64,000 nucleotides of DNA from Bradyrhizobium sp. 149 (GTDB lineage: Bacteria > Pseudomonadota > Alphaproteobacteria > Rhizobiales > Xanthobacteraceae). Made by a program: the position numbers and the translations under genes. Every line of letters starts with the position of its first letter. Position 1 is the stretch's first letter. The notes below the pieces were generated by a model. That model did no database searches. It was not told the DNA's origin and worked only from the letters and a program-made list of their open reading frames with translations. Of the stretch, positions 45,311 to 54,204 are shown piece by piece. The DNA lies in NCBI RefSeq assembly GCF_023073915.1, contig NZ_JADPKK010000017.1:89582-153581 (forward strand), in the 5' to 3' direction.

Positions 45311-46642
45311 ATGTTTTCCCGCCGAAGATTTTTGGGCAGCGCCGCGCTGGCCGGCGCATCCGTTGTCAGCGGCCGCGTGCAGGCCGCCTCTATTCCGGAA
45401 GCCCCGCACATGGACAAGGTGGTGATGCAGCCGCCGCTGCACCCCGTCAGTGGACCGGACTATCGCCCCGTCGTCACCCTGAACGGCTGGTCGCTGCCAT
45501 TCCGGATGAACGGCGACTGGAAGGAATTTCATCTCGTCGCCGAGCCCGTGGTGCGCGAATTCGCCGAGGGCATGAAGGTGAATCTGTGGGGCTATAACGG
45601 CCAGTCGCCGGGCCCGACGATCGAGGCCGTCGAGGGCGACAAGGTCCGTATCTTCGTGACCAACAGACTGCCCGAATACACCACCGTGCACTGGCACGGC
45701 ATGATCATTCCCAGCGGCATGGACGGTGTCGGCGGGCTGACCCAGCCGCACATCCAGCCGGGGAAAACCTTCGTCTACGAGTTCGAGATGAAGAAGAGCG
45801 GGACCTTCATGTACCACCCGCATTCCGACGAAATGGTGCAGATGGCGATGGGCATGATGGGTATGGTCGTCGTGCATCCGCGCGACTCGAACTTTCGGGC
45901 CGTCGACCGCGACTTCGTCTTCGTCATGAGCACCTATCGCGTCGATCCCGGCACTTATCTGCCGCGGGTCAACGAAATGACCGACTTCAACATGTGGACC
46001 TGGAATGCGCGGGTGTTTCCCGGCATCGATCCGCTGCCGGTCAGGCTTGGCGACAAGGTGCGCGTGCGCATCGGCAATCTCAGCATGACCAACCATCCGA
46101 TCCATTTGCACGGCCACAGTTTTGCGGTGACCTGCACCGACGGCGGCTGGATTCCGGAGAGCGCGCAATATCCGGAGACCACGACGGACGTACCGGTCGG
46201 CGCGGTCAGGGTGTTCGACGTTCTGGCCGACAATCCCGGCGACTGGGCGTTCCACTGCCACAAGTCGCATCACACCATGAATGCGATGGGACACGACATG
46301 CGCAACCTGATCGGCGTGTCGCGCAAGGATCTCGCCAGGGCCGTCGGCAAGCTCGCGCCTGACAGCATGGCCATGGGATCGACCGGCATGGCGATGGGCA
46401 ACATGGAGATGCCCGCGCCCGACAACACGCTGCCGATGATGACCGGCACTGGTCAGTTCGGCCCGATCGAGATGGGCGGCATGTTCACGGTGATGAAGAT
46501 CCGCGAGGGCCTCGCGCGCGACGACTATCGCGATCCCGGCCCCTACCAATTCCCGAAGGGCACCGTCGCCTACGAGGTCACGCTGCCGGCCCCGGAGCCG
46601 GCGCGGCAACAAAGCACGCCAATGCACAAGATGAAGATGTGA
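45311..46642 (+). CDS. Multicopper oxidase, Tat-exported
   Basis: 443 aa from ATG 45311, with GGAGG 5 bases upstream. A twin-arginine signal (SRRRFLGSAALAGASVV) is followed by cupredoxin domains with all four copper motifs: HWHG near residue 127, YHPHSDE, HPIHLHGHSF, and HCHKSHHTMNAM near 315 with the T1 His, Cys and Met. A Met-rich stretch follows (SMAMGSTGMAMGNMEMP), typical of CopA/CueO-like cuprous oxidases. It probably oxidises Cu(I) to less toxic Cu(II) in the periplasm. Confidence 0.93.
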   Translation: MFSRRRFLGSAALAGASVVSGRVQAASIPEAPHMDKVVMQPPLHPVSGPDYRPVVTLNGWSLPFRMNGDWKEFHLVAEPVVREFAEGMKVNLWGYNGQSPGPTIEAVEGDKVRIFVTNRLPEYTTVHWHGMIIPSGMDGVGGLTQPHIQPGKTFVYEFEMKKSGTFMYHPHSDEMVQMAMGMMGMVVVHPRDSNFRAVDRDFVFVMSTYRVDPGTYLPRVNEMTDFNMWTWNARVFPGIDPLPVRLGDKVRVRIGNLSMTNHPIHLHGHSFAVTCTDGGWIPESAQYPETTTDVPVGAVRVFDVLADNPGDWAFHCHKSHHTMNAMGHDMRNLIGVSRKDLARAVGKLAPDSMAMGSTGMAMGNMEMPAPDNTLPMMTGTGQFGPIEMGGMFTVMKIREGLARDDYRDPGPYQFPKGTVAYEVTLPAPEPARQQSTPMHKMKM

Positions 46643-46677
46643 GCGTTTCGATGAACCACCACCAACTGGAGCTACCA

Positions 46678-47136
46678 ATGAAGAAGACGATCAAGCTCGG
46701 TCTCGCGCTGGCTGCGCTCTCGGCCGCACCGGCCCTTGCCCACGACCAGCACGGGCACGGCACCTATTCGGCCGGCGAGCCCGGCGATCCCAAAAAGCCC
46801 GCGCGCACGATCGAGATCCTGCTGAACGAGATGGACTATTCACCCGCCAGGATCGAGGTCAAACGCGGCGAGCAGATCCGCTTCGTGCTGCGCAATGTCG
46901 GCAAGGAGGACCATGAATTCCTGCTCGCCACCACCAAGGAAAATCTCGCGCATGCGGTGGAGATGAAGAAGCATCCGCACATGGAGCACGACGATCCCAA
47001 CGGTGTCAGGCTCGCGCCGAGCAAGAGCGCCGAGATCCTCTGGAAGTTCAGCAAGGCCGGCACGTTCGAATTTTCCTGCCTGATTCCCGACCACCGCGAC
47101 TACGGCATGGTCGGCCACGTCACCGTGAAGCAATGA
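46678..47136 (+). CDS. Cupredoxin-family protein, exported
   Basis: 152 aa from ATG 46678 (CTGGAG upstream). Sec signal MKKTIKLGLALAALSAAPALA. The single cupredoxin domain has the type 1 copper ligands: His in EDHEFLL, and Cys/His/Met in FEFSCLIPDHRDYGMVGHV. His- and Met-rich patches (HDQHGHG, KKHPHMEHDD) suggest further copper binding. Likely a periplasmic copper carrier or electron donor for the adjacent oxidase. Confidence 0.9.
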   Translation: MKKTIKLGLALAALSAAPALAHDQHGHGTYSAGEPGDPKKPARTIEILLNEMDYSPARIEVKRGEQIRFVLRNVGKEDHEFLLATTKENLAHAVEMKKHPHMEHDDPNGVRLAPSKSAEILWKFSKAGTFEFSCLIPDHRDYGMVGHVTVKQ

Positions 47137-47147
47137 AGGAGAGTCCC

Positions 47148-47450
47148 ATGAACCGCATCATCCGCATCGGCGCAGTGCTGGCGCTGACCGTCGGTCTTGC
47201 CACAGCTGCCCTGGCGGCCCAGGGCGCCGCGATCAGCGGCGAGGTGAAGAAGATCGACGAAGGCTCCGGCAAGATCACGCTCAAGCACGGGCCGGCGACG
47301 GGTCTCGGGATGGATGAGCCCATGACCATGGTCTACCGGGTCAAGGACCCGGCGGTGCTCAAACAGGTGAAGGTCGGCGACAAGGTGACTTTTGAAGCCG
47401 AGGAGGCCGCTTCGGGCTACACGGTGACGAAGATGGAGAAGGCGAAGTAG
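47148..47450 (+). CDS. CusF-like periplasmic copper-binding protein
   Basis: 100 aa from ATG 47148 with AAGGAGAG upstream. Sec signal to about residue 23. The small OB-fold core GEVKKIDEGSGKITLKHGP...EPMTMVYRVKDP follows CusF, including the His and the MTM pair. The Trp that caps Cu(I) in E. coli CusF (NWPEMTM) is not present; the local sequence is MDEPMTM. Last gene of the copper operon. Confidence 0.88.
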   Translation: MNRIIRIGAVLALTVGLATAALAAQGAAISGEVKKIDEGSGKITLKHGPATGLGMDEPMTMVYRVKDPAVLKQVKVGDKVTFEAEEAASGYTVTKMEKAK

Positions 47451-47497
47451 GGCTACTTCCTCCGTCCGCCGAATGTTGGCGCCAAGCGCTTCCACAA

Positions 47498-47582
47498 CGT
47501 CATGGCCGGGCTTGTCCCGGCCATCCACGCATTCCGCGCGGCATGAAGAACGTGGATGCCCGGGACAAGCCCGGGCATGACG
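47498..47582. repeat. 85-bp palindromic repeat (GCCCGGGACAAG type)
   Basis: Imperfect 32-bp arms (47498-47529 and 47551-47582), the right arm beginning CGTGGATGCCCGGGACAAGC, around about 21 bp. It lies directly after the copper operon and before flhA. Palindromes of this type recur in rhizobial genomes as far as I recall. It may serve as a terminator-like barrier. Confidence 0.85.
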
Positions 47583-47823
47583 GTTGCTTGCCCGCGAGAT
47601 GGCCGAAATACCCCGGTCTGACCTCCTGCCGCACCCTTTATTAACCGTTTGCTAACCATACACCGGGCAAAAATTGCCCAGTGGAGTCGAGTGTCGTCAG
47701 CCGCGTAGAACGGGAGCCCCCGTGGACGCCAGTGCGGTGCCTCACTTTCGGAACGGCGGCCCTTCGGCCGCCGCGCAGACGTTTGGGGCGCGTGGACGGC
47801 AGTCGCGCGGGGGAGCAGCTACC

Positions 47824-49965
47824 ATGGTCGATGTCACCGCGGGACAGGGCGCAGGCAGCACGAATGCCGGCTTCCCCACCCTTGCCGAGATCGGCAACAT
47901 TCTCAGGCGCGGCGATATCGCGCTGGCACTCGGCGTCCTCACCATCCTGGTGGTGCTCATTCTGCCGCTGCCCGCCATCGTGCTGGATCTGTTCCTGGCG
48001 ATCTCGATCACGCTCTCGATCCTGATCCTGATGACGTCGCTGTTCATCCAGACGCCGTTGGAATTCTCCGCCTTCCCGACCGTCCTGCTGATCTCGACCA
48101 TGCTGCGGCTGTCGCTCAACATGGCCTCGACCCGCCTCATCCTGTCGCACGGGCACGAAGGCACGCATGCGGCCGGTCACGTCATCGAGGCCTTCGGCAG
48201 CTTCGTGATGGGCGGCAATTTCGTCATCGGCATCATCGTCTTCGCCATCCTGGTCATCGTCAACTTCGTCGTCATCACCAAGGGTTCGGGCCGCATCGCC
48301 GAAGTCGCCGCCCGCTTCCACCTCGACGCCATGCCCGGCAAGCAGATGGCGATCGACGCCGACCTCTCCGCCGGCCTGATCGACGAGAAGGTCGCCAAGC
48401 ATCGCCGCAAGGAGCTCGAGGACGAGAGCGGCTTCTTCGGCGCCATGGACGGCGCCTCCAAATTCGTCCGCGGCGATGCCATCGCCGGCCTCCTGATCGT
48501 CTTCATCAACGTCGTCGGCGGCATGATCATCGGCGTGGCGCAGCAGGGCCTCTCCTTCGCCGATGCCGGCCGCAGCTACACGCTGCTGACGGTCGGTGAC
48601 GGCCTCGTCACCCAGGTGCCGGCGCTGATCGTTTCGACCGCGGCGGGCCTGCTCGTCTCCAAGGCCGGCGTCTCCGGCGCCGCCGACAAGGCGCTGATGA
48701 AGCAATTCTCCGGCTATCCGCAGGCGCTCGCGATGTCCGCGGCGGTTATGCTGGTGCTGGCGGCCCTGCCGGGCATCCCGACCATCCCCTTCCTGGCGCT
48801 CGGCGTCGGCGCCGGCGCGCTCGCCTGGCACGCCCGCAACCGCAACCGGGCGAATGCCAGAGCTGACGAAGTTGCAAAGACCGCACCTGCGCCGGGAACG
48901 CCGGGGGCAGCGGGCACCGCTGCGGCGGAGGAGCCGATCTCCGCGGCGTTGAAGATCGACGACCTCAAGATCGAACTCGGCTATGCCCTGCTGCCGCTCG
49001 TCAACGGCCCCGACGGCACCGACCGTCTCACCGAGCAGATCAAGGCCCTGCGCCGCTCCCTCGCGATCGAGATGGGCTTTGTGATGCCTGCGGTGCGCAT
49101 CCTCGACAACGTCCAGCTCGAGGCCAACACCTACATCATCAAGATCAAGGAGGTCGACGCCGGCACGGGCAAGATCTGGCCGAACCAGTTCATGGTCATG
49201 GACCCCGGCGGCAGCCAGGTGCAGGTACCGGGCATCCACACCACCGAGCCGACCTTCGGCCTGCCCGCAACCTGGGTCGATGCCAGCCTCAAGGAGGAAG
49301 CCTCGCTCAAGGGCTACACCGTCGTCGACGCCGCGACGGTGCTCTCGACCCATCTCACCGAACTGCTCAAGGCCAACATGTCGGACCTGCTCTCTTATGG
49401 CGAGGTGCAGAAGCTGCTCAAGGAGCTGCCGAAGGAGCAGGGCGAGCTGGTCAAGGACATCGTGCCGGGACAGGTCACGGTTTCCGGCATCCAGCGCGTG
49501 CTGCAGCTGCTGCTCGCGGAGCGCATCTCGATCCGCGACCTCTCGACCATCCTCGAAGGCATCGCGGACTCGCTCGCCTTCTCGCGCAATCCCGCCACCA
49601 TGGTCGAGCACGTCCGCGCCCGCCTGGCGCGGCAGATCTGTGCTCAGAACACCTCCTACAACGGCTATCTGCCGCTGATCGCGCTGTCGGCGCGCTGGGA
49701 ACAGGCCTTTGCCGAATCCATCATCGGCCAGGGCGAGGAGCGCAGCCTCGCGATGCAACCCTCGAAGCTGTCGGAGTTCATGACCGGCGTGCGCGAGGCC
49801 TTCGAGCGCGCCGCGCGCGAAGGCGAGGCCCCGGTGCTGGTCACCTCTGCGGCAATTCGGCCCTTCGTGCGTTCCCTGGTCGAGCGGTTCCGGGCCCAGA
49901 CCACCGTCCTTTCGCAGGCTGAAATCCACCCGAGGGCGAGGCTGAAAACGGTCGGAAGCATCTGA
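47824..49965 (+). CDS. flhA: Flagellar export gate protein FlhA
   Basis: 713 aa from ATG 47824 (MVDVTAGQGAGSTNAGFPTL); the upstream open frame is low-complexity and unlike FlhA. The N-terminal half holds about eight transmembrane segments (ALGVLTILVVLILPLP onward) and the FHIPEP signature-type region ITKGSGRIAEVAARFHLDAMPGKQMAIDADL. The C-terminal cytoplasmic half contains YTVVDAATVLSTHLTELLK. FlhA is the nonameric export-gate component of the flagellar type III secretion system. It is separated from fliI/fliJ by about 6 kb of unrelated genes. Confidence 0.96.
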   Translation: MVDVTAGQGAGSTNAGFPTLAEIGNILRRGDIALALGVLTILVVLILPLPAIVLDLFLAISITLSILILMTSLFIQTPLEFSAFPTVLLISTMLRLSLNMASTRLILSHGHEGTHAAGHVIEAFGSFVMGGNFVIGIIVFAILVIVNFVVITKGSGRIAEVAARFHLDAMPGKQMAIDADLSAGLIDEKVAKHRRKELEDESGFFGAMDGASKFVRGDAIAGLLIVFINVVGGMIIGVAQQGLSFADAGRSYTLLTVGDGLVTQVPALIVSTAAGLLVSKAGVSGAADKALMKQFSGYPQALAMSAAVMLVLAALPGIPTIPFLALGVGAGALAWHARNRNRANARADEVAKTAPAPGTPGAAGTAAAEEPISAALKIDDLKIELGYALLPLVNGPDGTDRLTEQIKALRRSLAIEMGFVMPAVRILDNVQLEANTYIIKIKEVDAGTGKIWPNQFMVMDPGGSQVQVPGIHTTEPTFGLPATWVDASLKEEASLKGYTVVDAATVLSTHLTELLKANMSDLLSYGEVQKLLKELPKEQGELVKDIVPGQVTVSGIQRVLQLLLAERISIRDLSTILEGIADSLAFSRNPATMVEHVRARLARQICAQNTSYNGYLPLIALSARWEQAFAESIIGQGEERSLAMQPSKLSEFMTGVREAFERAAREGEAPVLVTSAAIRPFVRSLVERFRAQTTVLSQAEIHPRARLKTVGSI

Positions 49966-50259
49966 TTTGCCTTAAGAAGCCGTGTGTTTTTTGGCCACAG
50001 GCAAATGGTTTTTCAGTTTCTGGCTTCTTGTCGATCAACGGCCGGCAAACCGCCTGACAGATACATTACTACTTTGAAATAATTGCCAAATTGCACGAAC
50101 AAGAGCCGTTTCTGATCGCGATTTGTCACGTCCTGTCACGCTCTTGTGATCGCCTCTTGGGAACGAATCCCCCCAATACTAGGTTGTTGGGCACCGGAAG
50201 CATGAACCCGACTAAACTGGTGGGCGACTACTTCGGGTAGATGGCGGCAGGAGCCTTCC

Positions 50260-50460
50260 ATGAACCACTCGATTTACAGCGCAGATCGCTCGACCCACCT
50301 CAAGGTCGTGGTCGTAGCTCTTGTCGCCGGCATCGTGGTGGCAGGTCTCGGCATCACGGCGCGCACGAGTTCAGATGAAGGCCTGACCCAGACCGCTCGC
50401 GTCATGAAGGCCGGCAAGCCTGTCGCTATTACCAGCTCGAACGTTTCGCTCGTTCGCTAA
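50260..50460 (+). CDS. 66-aa single-span membrane protein
   Basis: MNHSIYSADRSTHLKVVVVALVAGIVVAGL..., one hydrophobic segment at about 15-33 and a short basic C-terminal part (ARVMKAGKPVAITSSNVSLVR). It is preceded by about 290 bp of gene-free DNA and followed by a strong terminator at 50556-50584, so it is a monocistronic unit. I recognise no named family; small proteins like it recur in Bradyrhizobium to my recollection. Confidence 0.75.
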   Translation: MNHSIYSADRSTHLKVVVVALVAGIVVAGLGITARTSSDEGLTQTARVMKAGKPVAITSSNVSLVR

Positions 50461-50555
50461 GGAGATCTGAGTTTCAGGAATTCACGCGGCTCTTTACCAG
50501 CCCCCCAAAGTCGCCACGTGGATATGTAGACGACCCCAACCCCAAGTCGACTACA

Positions 50556-50584
50556 GAAAGCGCCCGCCCCCCACGGGCGCTTTC
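50556..50584 (+). terminator. Strong hairpin terminator after the 66-aa gene
   Basis: GAAAGCGCCCG (50556-50566) pairs perfectly with CGGGCGCTTTC (50574-50584) around a C-rich 7-base loop. The 3' arm itself ends in TTTC, followed by TCATG, so the U-run is short, but the 11-bp stem is very stable. Confidence 0.75.
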
Positions 50585-50589
50585 TCATG

Positions 50590-51674
50590 TCGGGGGTACC
50601 TCCGTCGTGTGACTGAATTCATCTCTCGTGTCCCGGACGCGCTGCAATGCCTCCATAGCGCGTCGAAGACGCGCGTAAACGCGCTCAGGGCGTTGCTGCG
50701 CAGAACGGCGACCCAGGAGGCCACGGCACTCGCTTGCAACTTGGGCCCCGGCTCTGCAGCGCGTCGTCGAAGAGACGCTGCGCAGCATCCGGGCACGAGA
50801 CTGCAGTTACGGCGTGCAGCTGCGCCAACATCGTCATTGCGAGCGCAGCGAAGCAATCCAGAATCTTCCCGCAGTGGCAGTCTGGATTGCTTCGCTGCGC
50901 TCGCAATGACGGAGTTTGTGGGTGGCAGCATCGCGCTTTCAACTCGCATCTCTATCACTGACGCAGCTTCGCATCCTCGCGGCGTGTTCGCCCGAGCTTT
51001 GCTTCGTCGTCTCACCCTCGAAATTGAAAAGGGCGCAGGGAAGACCGGGTGCCGGCTGGCACCCGCGGTCCACTGTGCGAGGTTGCAGTCAAAAAATCTG
51101 CACAGCGGCATACAGGTGAAGCCAAACATCCGGCCTTCCCTGCGCAGTGGCTCTACGACTTATGTCGCGCTCTCCCCGGGGAGCGATGCACTATTGCCCC
51201 CGTCGCCTTGCGGATGGCTGATGCGCGTGCCCGGTCGGGCCGCCACATCACCGCAACACTTGGCGCACAGACCCCGGGCGCCAGGACCACACGATTTCGC
51301 CGTACGCCGATCACACCGGTCGTGTGCGCGGCGTCTCCGCTCACGGTTGCCCGCCCTGCGAAGTCGTTCGCGCCGATGTGACCCACGTCCACCGCCGTCC
51401 GGCCCGCGTTCGTGACGATCGCGATACGCCCCTCTTCCTTGGGCCGGGTTGCGGCGACACATACGCCGTTTCCGAATTTCGGTAAAGTGGAATATTTTAA
51501 GCGGTGCGCGTTGACCCACCGCTCACGTGTTTTGCCTGTCGTGCAACGCAAAGGCTTGTGGGGCACCGGGCCGGGCCAACATCGTCCGCCCCAGTACGCG
51601 ATTGCGCCCAAGGCGGACGATGACACCGAAACTGACGCGAGCGATTGCGACATAACCATCGAAGACGAGACCAC
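50590..51674. repeat. Gene-free, repeat-rich stretch
   Basis: About 1.1 kb without a convincing gene; the open frames here overlap one another on both strands and lack ribosome binding sites or recognisable domains. It contains the second 80-bp palindrome (50832-50911). The segments about 50980-51180 and 51240-51440 read like multi-copy non-coding repeats of Bradyrhizobium genomes; that is recollection, not a search result. Confidence 0.55.
50832..50911. repeat. 80-bp palindromic repeat, copy 2 (inverted relative to copy 1)
   Basis: 31-bp arms at 50832-50862 and 50881-50911. The central 18 bp (ATCTTCCCGCAGTGGCAG) is the reverse complement of the centre of copy 1 at 32989-33068 with one difference, so the same element is inserted in the opposite orientation. 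Confidence 0.9.
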
Positions 51675-52904
51675 CTAGCGGGTCCGGTCCGCCCCATAGG
51701 TCGGCGGCGGCGCCTGCACGGTTGGTGCTGCCGCAGCGAACAGCTCGTCCTTGCTCCCGGTGAGCGGCGGATAGATGCGCTTGCGGTTGATGGTCTGTTT
51801 GGTTGCCTTCGCGACCGCGCCGATGGCCCGGACTTCGCGGTCCCATCCTTCCGTATAGAGCGCACCCCAGCCGCCGAGATCGAGCACGGTCACGTACCAG
51901 TCGATCCGCAGCGGCAGCATCGGCAGGCCGGCGAGGTCGGCCACCACATTGTGGCCGGCGAAGCGGCCCATGGGGCGCGCGAACTGGCAGGACATCACGG
52001 TCGGATGCAAGCCGTCGACCACGCTCGAGGCGACGTCGCCGGCCGCGAACACACCACTGACATCCGCAATCCGCATCAAGGGATCGACGAGAAGGCGCCC
52101 GAGGCGATCGCGTGCGTCCGGGAAGGTCGCGGCCAAGGGGCTCGCGCGCATCCCGGCGCACCAGATCACCGTCTGCGTCGCAATGAACTCGCCCGAGCTC
52201 AGGCGCAGGCCGGCGGCCGCGACGGAGACGACACGGACGCCAAGCCGGGTCTCGACGTCGAGCGAAGCCAACGCCGTCTCGATGACGGGACGGGCATGTG
52301 CGCCGATGGTAGCGCCGACGGCCGGATTGGGATCGACCAGGATGATGCGGCGGCTGCCGGTGATGCCGGCGCGCGCCAGCCTGTCGGGCATCTCGGCCGC
52401 GACCTCGATGCCGGTGAAGCCGGCGCCGACCACGACGATCGTCGAGCGCCCCGGCGCGGGCACGCTGCGTCCGAGCGAGGTGAGATGATCCTCGAGATGG
52501 AGCGCCGCTGCATAAGTGTCGACGTCGAAAGCATGCTCGGCAAGGCCGGGAATGTCGGGACGCATCACTTCGCTGCCGAGCGCCAGCACCAGCCGGTCAT
52601 AAGCCAGCGTCTCGTCGCCGCCACCCGTAACCAGCGAAATCTCGCGCCGTGCCGGATCGATGGCTTCGACCTCGCCGATCCCGTGACTGACGCCGATCGG
52701 ATCGAGCAGTTGCGGCAGCGGAAGCGCGACCTCGCTGAGATCGGCCTCGTAATTGCGGACGCGGATGTTGTGATAGGGATTGCGGTCGACGACACGGATC
52801 TCGATGTCACGGCCGGCCGCGCCGATCTCGTCGCGCTTGCGCGCGGCACCGATGGCCGCCCACAGACCTGCAAACCCGGCGCCGAGCACGACGATACGCG
52901 CCAT
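51675..52904 (-). CDS. NDH-2-like NAD(P)/FAD-dependent oxidoreductase
   Basis: 409 aa from ATG 52904 (MARIVVLGAGFAGLWAAIG); an ATG at 52919 adds five residues. Two dinucleotide folds: VVLGAGFAGLWAA and IVVVGAGFTGIEVAAEMP, with GVFAAGDVAS near the C-terminus as in Pyr_redox_2 proteins. The layout fits type II NADH dehydrogenases, which pass electrons from NADH to quinone without pumping protons, though the membrane-binding C-terminus is not obvious. Divergent organisation is absent: the AraC gene upstream is on the same strand. Confidence 0.82.
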   Translation of the reverse strand: MARIVVLGAGFAGLWAAIGAARKRDEIGAAGRDIEIRVVDRNPYHNIRVRNYEADLSEVALPLPQLLDPIGVSHGIGEVEAIDPARREISLVTGGGDETLAYDRLVLALGSEVMRPDIPGLAEHAFDVDTYAAALHLEDHLTSLGRSVPAPGRSTIVVVGAGFTGIEVAAEMPDRLARAGITGSRRIILVDPNPAVGATIGAHARPVIETALASLDVETRLGVRVVSVAAAGLRLSSGEFIATQTVIWCAGMRASPLAATFPDARDRLGRLLVDPLMRIADVSGVFAAGDVASSVVDGLHPTVMSCQFARPMGRFAGHNVVADLAGLPMLPLRIDWYVTVLDLGGWGALYTEGWDREVRAIGAVAKATKQTINRKRIYPPLTGSKDELFAAAAPTVQAPPPTYGADRTR

Positions 52905-53057
52905 GTCAGTTGACTGCATTTCCCAAGAGAGCGACGAGAGAGCGACGACGAAGCGACGAACGATCAAGCCGTCTGACCGCGCAGACAGATATAGCTCATC
53001 CGGCCGGACGGACCAACTGCGGTGGTACCGGCGCGCCGCACAAATTCTCGGCGCGGC

Positions 53058-54017
53058 TCAGGCTTCGCGCAGTTCCGACGGCGTCGCACCAAAGCGCTTG
53101 CGGAAGGCGCGGTTGAAATAGGACAGATCGGAGAAGCCCGACGAATGCGCGATGTCGCTGATCTTGCGGATCCTGGCGCGGGGATCGCTGAGCAGCTTGC
53201 GCGCCTGCAGCAGGCGCTGCTCCAGCACGAATTCGGTGAATGTCGTCCCGGCCTGCTCGAACAGGCGCTGTGCCTGGCGCGGGCTCAGGCCGGAGCGCGT
53301 GGCAATCTCGGACAGGCAGAGATCATTGCGGCCAAGCGCGGCCATCACGTCGGCGCGCATGAGATCGAGACGGGCCGCCGCCTGGCCGCGGCCGCGCGCC
53401 AGACTTGCGTGTTCGGCGTCGGTGCCGAGCACGAGGCCGACGAGATCGACCATGTGCTGCGCGGTGAGGCGCTGGCCGACGGCGTCCAGATGCGGCGCAT
53501 GATGGGCGGCGAGGGAGTGGTAGCGGAAGATCGTCTCGGCGACCGCACCATCCGAGAGCACTTGCGACAGCTTGTCCTCGGCGCGCGGATTGATGTCGAG
53601 CAGCGCGCGGCGCGGCATGCGAATGGTGGTGAAGCGATCTTCCTCGGTATGGCCGACAGTGCCGGTGATGCCCATGTCGACGAGCACCATCTGCGCGGGC
53701 GCAAGCTCCACGGCATGGCCGTTCTGCCCGACGCGGACGAGACCCGCATGTGCCGCGATCAGGACGAGATCGTCGCTGCCGTCGGCAAGGTGGCTCTGGG
53801 TGCGTGAATATTGCGCGGAGGCGCCCTCGGGAATGGCGAGCGCGATATTATCGACCACGCTGACCTGGAGCCGGCAATCGATGCTGTCGCCCCGGCTCGG
53901 CCCGATGTCCAGGCCGCAGGACCCGAAGGCCCGTTCGCGCCAATGTTCGAAAGCCGGGCCGTGTGGCAGCCCCGCATATTGGTGCACGAAGATGCCCGAC
54001 GTTTTCGCTGCATCCAT
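53058..54017 (-). CDS. AraC-family transcriptional regulator
   Basis: 319 aa from ATG 54017 (MDAAKTSGIFVHQYAGLPHG). The C-terminal double HTH spans about 215-315: CLSEIATRSGLSPRQAQRLFEQAG and RIRKISDIAHSSGFSDLSYFNRAFRKRFGATPSELR. The N-terminal 200 residues resemble the cupin-like AraC-binding-like domain (AraC_binding_2) found in NphR/FeaR-type regulators. It lies about 150 bp upstream of the flavoprotein gene, which it may control. Confidence 0.88.
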   Translation of the reverse strand: MDAAKTSGIFVHQYAGLPHGPAFEHWRERAFGSCGLDIGPSRGDSIDCRLQVSVVDNIALAIPEGASAQYSRTQSHLADGSDDLVLIAAHAGLVRVGQNGHAVELAPAQMVLVDMGITGTVGHTEEDRFTTIRMPRRALLDINPRAEDKLSQVLSDGAVAETIFRYHSLAAHHAPHLDAVGQRLTAQHMVDLVGLVLGTDAEHASLARGRGQAAARLDLMRADVMAALGRNDLCLSEIATRSGLSPRQAQRLFEQAGTTFTEFVLEQRLLQARKLLSDPRARIRKISDIAHSSGFSDLSYFNRAFRKRFGATPSELREA

Positions 54018-54204
54018 CTGATTTCTCGCCCCTCTCCGGCACCATGGTGGGCGGCGCCGACTGCAAATTCCGGGCATTTGACGCCGCGAAAGGCGGAGAG
54101 GTTCAAGCGAGCACGGATTCGGCGAGATATTGTCGCAATACGACGGCGGGATGGACCGTGGCGACAGTTTTACGCGCTTGTAGCCCGCATGGAGCAGCGA
54201 CGGC

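Noticed and set aside
47498..47582. CRISPR-like repeat unit
   Set aside because: This is a single long palindrome, not a regularly spaced array of short repeats with unique spacers. No cas genes are present.
47641..49929. 762-codon minus-strand open frame
   Set aside because: It is the exact antisense of flhA. Composition is Asp/Arg/His/Gln-rich without recognisable domains, so flhA is the real gene.
50609..51415. 268-codon plus-strand frame in the repeat-rich stretch
   Set aside because: It runs through the 80-bp palindrome, lacks a ribosome binding site and domain, and is matched by equally long frames on the other strand.
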